A stretch of 64,000 nucleotides of DNA, taken from assembly GCA_028287135.1 (NCBI GenBank), contig JAQBQE010000048.1, forward strand, positions 22,789 through 86,788. Reading direction: 5' to 3'. Positions within the stretch are counted from its first letter, which is position 1. The number at the start of each line of letters is the position of its first letter. The translations under genes were made by a program, and so were the position numbers. The notes beneath the pieces were generated by a model, which made no database searches, was not told where the DNA came from, and saw only the letters and a program-made list of their open reading frames with translations. The stretch comes from Myxococcales bacterium (GTDB taxonomy: Bacteria > Myxococcota_A > Polyangia > Haliangiales > Haliangiaceae). This document shows, piece after piece, positions 55,821-64,000 of the stretch.

Positions 55821-56935
55821 CCCACCAATCTCCGCCACCCCCGCCGCACACCCTCGATCGCCTCCTCGGCGGTGGCGTCGCGGGCGACGACCGCCGCGAG
55901 CGCGGGATTGAGATCATCGAACAGCAGCGGCGTGACTGGCACGCGCGGCAGCATCTGGGCGGCGCGCAGCGCCTCGTACGCGGCGCGGGCGAGCGGCGGC
56001 GCTGACGCGAGAGCCGAGATCCGGGTCGGCACCGTCGAGAACGCCTGGGCGAGCACGACCGCCACCGGGATGCTCGCGAGCTCGCCGGCGAGTCGCCAGC
56101 CCTGATCGGGATGCTTCGCACACGCGGGCACGACGAGGAGCTGTCCTCCCCGGGGCGCGCGTGCGAGCGCGCTGACCGCGACCCGCTCGGGATCCCGCAG
56201 CGCACCGAGCTGCCACGGCCCGGTGATCCAGTAGGCGACCTCGTGCGTGTTCCACCGGCGGAGCTCGTCGGGTGCCTCGCTGCCCGACGGCGGCGGCGGC
56301 GCGGCGACATCACCGAACACGTCGGCAAAGGTCGCGAGGGCGCCTGCCGCGTTGGGCCCATCGATCGCACCGGTCGCCAGATCGGAGCCCTCGGCCCGCA
56401 GCCACGGCACGAGCCAGTAGCCATCGACGCGAAGGCCGAGGGGGTACCGGCGGCCCTCGCTGCGTGCCGCCCGCGCAGCCGCGACGAGGTCGGCGATGCT
56501 CGTGCTCGCAGGCGCCGGGCTCGCGAGGTCGCGGATCACGAGCAGGCCGTCGACCGCCTGCGGGACGCCCCACCAGGCACCGTCGAGCCGGCCGAGCGCA
56601 GCCGCTTCCGGGGTCCAGTCGAGGGCGGCGAGATCCGCCGGTACCGGGACCAGATGCGCCCGGAGCCCGGGCAGCCAGGTCGCGTCGATCCGGATCAGAT
56701 CCGGGCAGCCGGCCCGGGTCTGCAAGATCTCGCTGATCACCTGCTGGCCACGTGCGAACGGCACCAGCGAGGATTCGACCGCGAGCCCGCGCTCGGCGAT
56801 CGTCGCATTGAACAGCTCGGTCTCGTCGGGGTTGAACGTGTGGAGGAACCGGATCGGCGTCGGGGCGGGCGCCTCGTGGCCGCACCCTGACGCGCTCGCA
56901 GCGAGGCACGCCATCACGAATAGCCGGTGCGCCAC
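55811..56935 (-). CDS. Extracellular solute-binding lipoprotein (family 1-like)
   Basis: A 374-aa predicted lipoprotein: signal with lipobox SASGC (Cys18), start GTG. The mature protein follows the MalE/family-1 ABC binding-protein pattern: 'IRFLHTFNPDETELFNATIA', 'CPDLIRIDATWLPGLR', 'AWWGVPQAVDGLLVIRD' and 'YWITGPWQLGALRD'. There is no permease or ATPase nearby. Instead it is followed by a Cache-domain sensor kinase and a sigma-54 regulator, which suggests a sensing role rather than transport. The 202-base gap to the kinase gene is filled with repeats. It is divergent from yicC with only 44 bases between starts. Confidence 0.82.
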   Translation of the reverse strand: MAHRLFVMACLAASASGCGHEAPAPTPIRFLHTFNPDETELFNATIAERGLAVESSLVPFARGQQVISEILQTRAGCPDLIRIDATWLPGLRAHLVPVPADLAALDWTPEAAALGRLDGAWWGVPQAVDGLLVIRDLASPAPASTSIADLVAAARAARSEGRRYPLGLRVDGYWLVPWLRAEGSDLATGAIDGPNAAGALATFADVFGDVAAPPPPSGSEAPDELRRWNTHEVAYWITGPWQLGALRDPERVAVSALARAPRGGQLLVVPACAKHPDQGWRLAGELASIPVAVVLAQAFSTVPTRISALASAPPLARAAYEALRAAQMLPRVPVTPLLFDDLNPALAAVVARDATAEEAIEGVRRGWRRLVGAR

Positions 56936-56979
56936 GGCGCTGAGTCTATCTCGGCCTTGGCCCGTGATATCAACACGGC

Positions 56980-57846
56980 GTGAGGAGCATGACCGGCTTC
57001 GGACGCGGCGTCGCCGAGCAGGGAGGCCTGCGCGCGACGGTCGACATCCGCGCGGTGAATCACCGCTTCCTCGACCTCAAGCTCCGCGGGGCGGCGCTGT
57101 CGCCCGCCACCGAGGAGGCCGTCGCCGTCCGCGTGCGCGCGGCGCTCGAGCGCGGCGCCGTCTCCGTCTCGATCCACATCGGCCGGGAGGGGACCCCGTC
57201 GGGCGTCGCGATCGACACCGATGCTGCCGAGAGTGCGCATCGGATGCTGGCGTCGCTCGCGACCCGCCTGCACCTCCCTGGCCCCGATCTCGCGCTCGTG
57301 CTCGCCCAGCCCGGCGTGATCGTCTCGGCGGAGCGCACGGACGACGATCCCCCCGTGCTCGCCGCCCTCGACGCCGCGCTCGCCCAGCTCGGCAACATGC
57401 GGGCAGCCGAGGGCGAGGCGCTCGCGACCGAGCTACGCACCCGGTTCGACGAGCTGACCGCGCTGCGCACGCAGATCGCCACGATCGCCGCCAGCGTGCC
57501 GCAGCAGCTGACGCGACGGCTCCAGGACCGGATCAAGAAGCTGCTCGAGCCGCAGGAGCTGGCCACCCTCGATCCGGCGCGCCTCGCCCAGGAGGTCGCA
57601 CTCCTCGCGGACCGCTCCGACGTCACCGAGGAGCTGGTCCGGCTGTCGAGCCACCTCGACCAGGCCAAGGCCCTGGTCGCCGCTACCACCTCGGTCGGTC
57701 GCCGGCTCGACTTCCTGGTCCAGGAAATCGGCCGTGAGCTCAACACGATCGGTAGCAAGTCGACGGTGACGGAAATCAGCTCCGCCATCGTCGAAGGCAA
57801 GGCGGTGCTCGAGAAGGTGCGCGAGCAGGTGCAGAACGTCGAATGA
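56980..57846 (+). CDS. yicC: YicC-family endoribonuclease
   Basis: A 288-aa protein with the family start 'RSMTGFGRG', the N-terminal YicC domain ('VDIRAVNHRFLDLKLR') and the C-terminal DUF1732 domain ('LDFLVQEIGRELNTIGSKS'). YicC proteins have been reported as endoribonucleases in E. coli. GTG 56980 is chosen because it gives the canonical short lead before SMTGFGR. It lies 13 bases ahead of gmk on the same strand, a conserved pairing in many bacteria, so the two are an operon. Confidence 0.93.
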   Translation: MRSMTGFGRGVAEQGGLRATVDIRAVNHRFLDLKLRGAALSPATEEAVAVRVRAALERGAVSVSIHIGREGTPSGVAIDTDAAESAHRMLASLATRLHLPGPDLALVLAQPGVIVSAERTDDDPPVLAALDAALAQLGNMRAAEGEALATELRTRFDELTALRTQIATIAASVPQQLTRRLQDRIKKLLEPQELATLDPARLAQEVALLADRSDVTEELVRLSSHLDQAKALVAATTSVGRRLDFLVQEIGRELNTIGSKSTVTEISSAIVEGKAVLEKVREQVQNVE

Positions 57847-57859
57847 GGTCAGTGCCCGG

Positions 57860-58549
57860 ATGTATGATGCGCCCGTGACCGATCGTGGCGTCCTGGTGAT
57901 CGTCTCGTCGCCCTCCGGGGCCGGCAAGACGACGTTGACGCGCCGGCTGCTGAACGAGCACCCGCAGCTCGAGTTCTCGGTCTCGCACACGACCCGGGCC
58001 CCGCGCCCTGGCGAGGTCGAGGGCCGGGACTATCACTTCATCTCGCCCGAAGAGTTCCACGGCATGATCGAGCGCCACGAGTTCGCCGAGCATGCCTACG
58101 TCCACGGCAATCGCTATGGCACCGCCCAGGCGCCGGTCGAGGCCGCGCTCGCGGCCGGCAAGGACATGATCTTCGACGTCGACTGGCAGGGCGGGGCCGC
58201 CCTGTCGACCCGGTGGCCGAAGGACTCGCTGAAGGTGTTCATCCTTCCGCCAGACCTCCAGATCCTGGCGTCTCGCCTGCGCCAGCGCGCGACGGATGCA
58301 CCCGAGGTGATCAATCGCCGGCTGCAAAAGGCGATCGAGGAGCTCGAGCACTTCCCGGAGTACCAGCACCTGATCGTCAACGACGATCTGGAGCGCGCGT
58401 ACAAGGTCTTGCAGGCGACCTACCTGACCCGACGTTACGGTGTGACCGATCGCCCCGATGTTCCATATCCGCTGACCGAGCACGCGAAGGTCGTCGCGGC
58501 GAACACGAGCGCCGAGGCGCACGCCCGGAAGCTGGTCGGTCGCGCTTGA
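57860..58549 (+). CDS. gmk: Guanylate kinase
   Basis: A 229-aa enzyme phosphorylating GMP to GDP. The P-loop SSPSGAGKTT is at about 16-25. The GMP-binding region reads 'FSVSHTTRAPRPGEVEGRDYHF' in parts and the lid and core read 'FDVDWQGGAALS'. ATG 57860 and GTG 57875 are both possible starts; the latter gives the usual short lead to VLVIVSSPSG. The last 25 residues extend beyond typical gmk. rpoZ, which often follows gmk, is absent; the next gene is a lipoprotein on the same strand. Confidence 0.95.
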   Translation: MYDAPVTDRGVLVIVSSPSGAGKTTLTRRLLNEHPQLEFSVSHTTRAPRPGEVEGRDYHFISPEEFHGMIERHEFAEHAYVHGNRYGTAQAPVEAALAAGKDMIFDVDWQGGAALSTRWPKDSLKVFILPPDLQILASRLRQRATDAPEVINRRLQKAIEELEHFPEYQHLIVNDDLERAYKVLQATYLTRRYGVTDRPDVPYPLTEHAKVVAANTSAEAHARKLVGRA

Positions 58550-58627
58550 GCGCTCGACGTGTGCGTACCTGGGACAGCGGATCCTGTCGCAATTGACGAG
58601 TCTTGACCGATCAGCCACCCTGGTCCT

Positions 58628-59281
58628 ATGAGGGGATTTGGAGCGTTGGTGGTCGGGTTCCTCGCCGCGGCGGGTTGCTCGCGGACGTTCTCCGGGGAGG
58701 CGGTCCAGCCAAACCCGCTCGCGCGTCCGAACGAGACGCTGCGGAGCTCCGAGAAGATCACGATCGTACGTGGCGACATGGAGCTCGACGCGCCCGATCC
58801 GGCGCAGTCGACGCAGCGCGCCTCGGTCCTCCACAATCACAAGTACCCGCTGTTCAACCAGGCGAGCTTCACGATCGTCTCGCGCGATCGCCTGCGGTTC
58901 CACGTCCAGATCGATCACAAGTGGGAGGAGTGGGCCAACCTCAAGACGTGGACCGTCTACCTCGAAGATGATCGCGGCGGTCACTGGGAGCCCGAATCGG
59001 TCGAGCACGTGCGGACCAAGATGATGACGACGATGTGGGACCGCGAGCAGCAGACCGCGGTGCGCAACCGGTTCGGCGACATCGTCGCGCTCAACGACGA
59101 CGGCTGGAAGCGCCGCCAGACCCTGGGCTCGCTGTCCGTGTTCCGGGGCAAGGCCGACTTCGTGTTCTACCAGCGTGACCTGTTCCACGCCGACGTCCGC
59201 AAGCTCCGGCTGGTCGTGCGGCGCCCCGGCGAGGCCTTCGAGTTCGTCTGGCGATTCCAGGACCACGTCGCATCCGAGTGA
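58628..59281 (+). CDS. Lipoprotein of unknown function
   Basis: A 217-aa predicted lipoprotein: short signal ending AAAGCS (lipobox with Cys17). The mature protein is mostly beta with many charged residues ('SFTIVSRDRLRFHVQIDHKW', 'LKTWTVYLEDDRGGHWEPES'). The middle has a Met-rich run ('RTKMMTTMWDREQQ') and the end is 'FVWRFQDHVASE'. I recognise no family; it resembles small conserved myxobacterial lipoproteins. It lies between gmk and rel on the plus strand. Of the 100 bases after it, about 60 are taken up by the rel leader hairpin. Confidence 0.75.
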   Translation: MRGFGALVVGFLAAAGCSRTFSGEAVQPNPLARPNETLRSSEKITIVRGDMELDAPDPAQSTQRASVLHNHKYPLFNQASFTIVSRDRLRFHVQIDHKWEEWANLKTWTVYLEDDRGGHWEPESVEHVRTKMMTTMWDREQQTAVRNRFGDIVALNDDGWKRRQTLGSLSVFRGKADFVFYQRDLFHADVRKLRLVVRRPGEAFEFVWRFQDHVASE

Positions 59282-59318
59282 CGGCCTGACCGTTCGGGCC
59301 GGTTGGTTGGGCCCGTTC

Positions 59319-59379
59319 GTACTGCGTGGTACCCTGTCGATCTCACCGTTGGCTCCTCCACGGTGAGCCACCGCAGTAC
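59319..59379 (+). promoter_or_regulatory. Nested stem-loop directly upstream of the rel start codon
   Basis: Outer arms GTACTGCGTGG (59319-59329) and CCACCGCAGTAC (59368-59379) pair with one bulged base. Inner arms CTCACCGT (59342-59349) and ACGGTGAG (59360-59367) pair perfectly over 8 bp with a 10-base loop. The two right arms are contiguous, so a 19-pair stem with a 12-base bulge on the left can form, ending 3 bases before the ATG at 59383. It would cover the region where a ribosome-binding site should lie, and no Shine-Dalgarno sequence is visible. Inferred: translational control of Rel. Confidence 0.5.
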
Positions 59380-59382
59380 CGC

Positions 59383-61554
<2,172 letters not shown>

Positions 61555-61690
61555 TCGGCGGCTGAGCCGCGAGATCTCGCCCGAGACGACGCACAGCTAC
61601 GCGCGCGCGGTCGCGCTCAGCCCACACGGCGAGCGCGCTTCACGGATCCCTGCCCGGAGGCAGAGTCGCAGGTGACGTACGAAGCGAGAG

Positions 61691-61852
61691 CTAGCGAGCG
61701 CGCGGGGCGGCCTGGCCGGGCTCGCCAAGGCCGGCGAACAGCTCGGCGGTCGACTGGGTCGACTTCCGGGCGAGCTTGTTCTTGCGGCGGCGGCCTGCCT
61801 TCTCGTGCTTGTTCTTGCGCTTGACGGTGGTGGCTTTGGTGTTGGAGGCCAT
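61691..61852 (-). CDS. 53-aa highly basic conserved protein
   Basis: From ATG 61852 the protein begins MASNTKATTVKRKNKHEKAG and continues RRRKNKLARKSTQSTAELF. About a third of its first 35 residues are Lys or Arg. I recognise the KATTVKRxNKHxxAGRxRKNKLA pattern from small proteins common in myxobacterial genomes; they look like ribosome- or nucleic-acid-associated proteins, but function is unknown. No Shine-Dalgarno lies before the ATG, and a good promoter sits so close that the message may be leaderless. Divergent from the kinase-like gene at 61979 with 126 bases between. Confidence 0.75.
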   Translation of the reverse strand: MASNTKATTVKRKNKHEKAGRRRKNKLARKSTQSTAELFAGLGEPGQAAPRAR

Positions 61853-61862
61853 AAGACCGGGG

Positions 61863-61892
61863 CTTTTAGCGTTCAAGTGCCGTCGTTGTCAA
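61863..61892 (-). promoter_or_regulatory. Sigma-70-type promoter for the 53-aa basic protein gene
   Basis: Minus strand: a perfect -35 TTGACA (61887-61892), an 18-base spacer and TAAAAG (61863-61868, 4 of 6 matches to TATAAT). The expected start site is about 61856, only about 4 bases before the ATG at 61852. This is the only full -35 consensus I found in an intergenic gap of the window. Confidence 0.55.
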
Positions 61893-61978
61893 CGTGCCTC
61901 GACGCGGTGACCAGGGCAGGCTAGATTGCTTTCCCCCTTGGAACTCCTTACGATTCGCAGAATTAGAGGGATGTGGCG

Positions 61979-63871
61979 ATGAAGCTTTGCCCCAAGTGCC
62001 AGAAGCAGTTCAGTGACGACGCGAACTTTTGTCCCGTCGATGCTGCCCGCCTACTCCCCCTCGAAGGGCAGACCGCCGGGGTGGACTCCCTGAGTGCGCG
62101 GTTCGAGCTCGGTGAACAGCTAGGTGGCTCGCGCACCGGCACCGTTCACCGCGCCAAGGACAAGCAGGGCGGCGCGGCCGTCGCCGTCAAGCTCGTCGCT
62201 CCCGCGGTCACCGCCTTGCCGGGAGTCGCCCAGCGGCTCGAGCGCGAGCTCAAGCAGCTCGAGCGCGTTCAGAGCGCGGGGGTCGCGAAGATCGTGGCCT
62301 CGGGCAAGCGTGGCGAGCAGACGTGGATCGCGCTCGAGCTGATCGAGGGCGCCCAGACCCTCGCCGAGTCGATCAGCTCGCGGGGGCCGATCACCCTCGA
62401 CCAGGCGGCTCACCTGATCGAGGTCATCGGTGAAGCGCTGATCGAGGCGGCGCAGGTTGGCGTCGTCCACCGTGACCTCGCGCCGAAGAACGTCCTGTTC
62501 GCCGGTGGCGAGATCAAGCTGATCAACTTCTCGCTGCCGGTTCCGACCACGGACAAGGTTCCGGGCGTCCCGGAGTTTGTCGCGCCCGAGCAGGTCGACG
62601 GCAAGCCGGTCGATCAGCGCTCGAACCTCTACAACCTCGGCGCGCTGTACTACTACGTGCTCACCGGTCAGACGGTGCACGCGGGCAGCGTCGAGGAGAT
62701 CCATCGCGCGCACGCCGCGGGTTCGATCCGCACGCCGTCCTCGCTCGCGCCGGTGCCCGCACCGGTCGAGGCGATGATCATGCGCGCGCTCGATCGCAGC
62801 CCGACCAAGCGGTTCCTGACGGTTCGCCAGTTCGTCGACGAGGTCACGCGCATCGCGCGCGGTGACGGCGGGACGACCCAGCAGATGGGCAAGGCCGCCC
62901 GTCCGAAGGCAGAGCTCGTGCAGACGCTGCTCGGCGTTCGGGGCGGGCTCGGCGCTGCCGGTGGTCCTCCGATGATGCCGAGCGGGCCTTCGCCGCAGCT
63001 TCCGGCCCAGGCGCCTTCGGCTCCGGGTCTCCCCGGGCTGTCGCCGGTGGCGGTCGCTCCGGCGCCGATGGTCGGCACCTCGACGGTGGTCGGGTTCTCC
63101 GGCGGTCTGCCGGTCGAGCCCGCTCCGCCCCATCCGCAGCCGCAGTCGGCCATGCAGGCGCCGCCGATGCAGGCACCCGTCGCGGTCGCTGCGCCGTCCT
63201 CGGTGGCGATGCCCGATCCATCGCGCTCGCCGTGGGCGCCTCCGGCGGCTGCGGCGCAGCCGATGCCACAGCCGTACGTGCCGCCCCAGCCGATGGCGGG
63301 CGCGCAGGCTGCGATCCAGGCGGCAGCACCCGAGATCGCCAAGGTCGCGCCTCCCGTGGTCGCGGCGCCCGTGGTCGCTGCCCCGGTGGTGGCGGCACCC
63401 GTGCTCGCGGCGCCGGTCGTCGCAGCGCCGCAGGTCGCGCAGCAAGCCGCAGCAGCGCCCGCGGGCAAGCGCAAGCCCGCCGGCGAGGACGCGTCCAAGG
63501 GCAAGTTCCGCGAGACGATGTGGTTCAAGAAGGGCGATCTCGACGCCCAGGCAGCCGTCGCTGCTGCCGACGAGCGTGCGAAGACCGGCAAGGATGCGAG
63601 CGCCGACAAGGCCGACTCGCTGCCGATCGACGAGCGCTACAAGGACGACGGATCGATCTCGCGCGGTGACAAGGAGAAGTACAGCCTCCGCACCGGCGCG
63701 ACGCAGATGATGTCTGCGATCCCCGACGAGCGGCGTGCCGACCAGAGCCTGAACAAGGTCTCCGAGGACGCGCTGATCGGTGAGATGAAGGGCGGCCGCG
63801 GCAAGGTCATCGCCGCGATCGCCGTCGGGATCGTGCTGTTGATCCTGATCATCGTCCTGGTCGTCAGCTAG
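61979..63871 (+). CDS. Zinc-ribbon Ser/Thr pseudokinase with long Ala/Pro linker and C-terminal membrane anchor
   Basis: A 630-aa protein. The N-terminal zinc ribbon (Cys4, Cys7, Cys18, Asp21) is followed by a Hanks-type kinase fold (about 40-300). It keeps the ATP Lys71 (VAVK), HRDLAPKN with the catalytic Asp166, and APE. The magnesium-binding DFG is replaced by Asn-Phe-Ser (183-185). Next come an Ala/Pro-rich linker of about 200 residues with VVAAPV repeats, a charged segment, and a single hydrophobic helix at the very C-terminus ('VIAAIAVGIVLLILIIVLVV'). ATG 61979 follows an AGAGGG ribosome site by 9 bases, so it is preferred to GTG 61973. Inferred: a pseudokinase or weak kinase tethered by its tail. 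Confidence 0.85.
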   Translation: MKLCPKCQKQFSDDANFCPVDAARLLPLEGQTAGVDSLSARFELGEQLGGSRTGTVHRAKDKQGGAAVAVKLVAPAVTALPGVAQRLERELKQLERVQSAGVAKIVASGKRGEQTWIALELIEGAQTLAESISSRGPITLDQAAHLIEVIGEALIEAAQVGVVHRDLAPKNVLFAGGEIKLINFSLPVPTTDKVPGVPEFVAPEQVDGKPVDQRSNLYNLGALYYYVLTGQTVHAGSVEEIHRAHAAGSIRTPSSLAPVPAPVEAMIMRALDRSPTKRFLTVRQFVDEVTRIARGDGGTTQQMGKAARPKAELVQTLLGVRGGLGAAGGPPMMPSGPSPQLPAQAPSAPGLPGLSPVAVAPAPMVGTSTVVGFSGGLPVEPAPPHPQPQSAMQAPPMQAPVAVAAPSSVAMPDPSRSPWAPPAAAAQPMPQPYVPPQPMAGAQAAIQAAAPEIAKVAPPVVAAPVVAAPVVAAPVLAAPVVAAPQVAQQAAAAPAGKRKPAGEDASKGKFRETMWFKKGDLDAQAAVAAADERAKTGKDASADKADSLPIDERYKDDGSISRGDKEKYSLRTGATQMMSAIPDERRADQSLNKVSEDALIGEMKGGRGKVIAAIAVGIVLLILIIVLVVS

Positions 63872-63908
63872 CGCCAATGCTGGTCAGTTAGCGGGTTCCG
63901 TCGTCGTG

Positions 63909-63927
63909 CACGTGCACGTGTCACGTG
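63909..63927. repeat. Three clustered CACGTG palindromes
   Basis: CACGTG occurs at 63909-63914, 63915-63920 and 63922-63927, followed by CCACGTCCACGG. The cluster lies 38 bases after the pseudokinase stop, in the last 129 bases of the window, where I see no gene. It could be a protein-binding site or simple low-complexity DNA. Confidence 0.3.
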
Positions 63928-64000
63928 CTCGTCCACGTCCACGGACTCGGTAGCAACCGGGCTGAAGCACGGCCGATACGTCCGGCATGCTCGACTACGA

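Noticed and set aside
55605..55838. A 77-residue frame (minus strand) in the repeat cluster
   Set aside because: Its sequence ('SLLCVLCVFAA' style) is produced by the GCAAAGACGC repeat, which gives similar meaningless peptides in many genomes.
61559..61580. Possible terminator after rel (GCGGCTGAGCCGC followed by the palindrome GCGAGATCTCGC)
   Set aside because: The first stem is only 5 bp, the second is a loopless palindrome, and there is no T-tract on either strand; not enough to call a terminator.
63880..64000. Possible gene or origin-like element at the right edge
   Set aside because: Only CACGTG repeats; no frame with sense and too little sequence to judge.

Overview
The window is high-GC DNA with very dense, tightly spaced genes and frequent GTG starts. 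Its gene content points to a member of the Myxococcota (old deltaproteobacterial myxobacteria). The signs are a MYXO-CTERM-like surface-sorting tail, an FHA-domain sigma-54 activator, two further NtrC-type activators, several large or hybrid sensor kinases, a zinc-ribbon Ser/Thr (pseudo)kinase, many lipoproteins and beta-barrel proteins, and long Ala/Pro-rich linkers. A relative of Haliangium/Kofleria is the best guess. No rRNA, tRNA, CRISPR array, phage or transposase gene was seen. This looks like ordinary chromosome.

Layout. (1) 1-8751, plus strand: the 3' part of a TPR protein, a Ski2-like helicase, MTA/SAH nucleosidase, CorA, a TrkH/TrkA-type K+ channel pair and a DUF3817 membrane protein. 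(2) 8755-11248: a decayed DHH phosphoesterase gene, UV-damage endonuclease, a CDP-alcohol phosphatidyltransferase and a ferredoxin. (3) 37725 down to 11440, minus strand: a nearly unbroken 26-kb collinear run. It starts with pspA and passes through an OmpA-tailed substrate-binding protein, ABC permease, ABC ATPase with an inserted domain, membrane coiled-coil protein, AAA+ ATPase, three accessory proteins, and a ClpN-ClpS fusion. It continues into a glycosidase with MYXO-CTERM tail, an FHA activator, an ExbD-like lipoprotein and glpD. It then holds a porin/binding protein/hybrid kinase/response regulator unit, and ends with kup, a small membrane protein, a KdpD-like kinase and KdpE. (4) 37834-46919: an EI24-type membrane protein (plus strand), then a minus-strand group of two sensor kinases, an NtrC regulator, a beta-barrel protein and a lipoprotein. 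(5) 47043-52433, plus strand: selA, a MinD-like fusion protein, a small conserved protein, rluD and a secreted protein. (6) 56935 down to 52430, minus strand: sugar-type binding lipoprotein, sensor kinase and sigma-54 response regulator. (7) 56980-63871: yicC, gmk, a lipoprotein, rel/spoT behind a long predicted stem-loop, a 53-aa basic protein (minus strand), and a zinc-ribbon pseudokinase.

How the genes fit together. The standout is the envelope-stress-like cluster around pspA (26155-37725). It joins an ESCRT-III-like membrane-remodelling protein with a Vps4-like AAA+ ATPase and a TauT/NitT-type ABC transporter whose binding protein is anchored both in the membrane and, probably, to peptidoglycan. 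A second theme is potassium: two separate uptake systems (TrkH/TrkA and Kup) plus KdpD/E-type regulators, with no kdpFABC in the window. A third theme is solute-sensing units that pair an envelope binding protein with a sensor kinase and regulator.

Three small genes are broken by deletions of single G/C bases in short runs. One is clearly a multi-lesion pseudogene. The other two could be recent decay or assembly errors.
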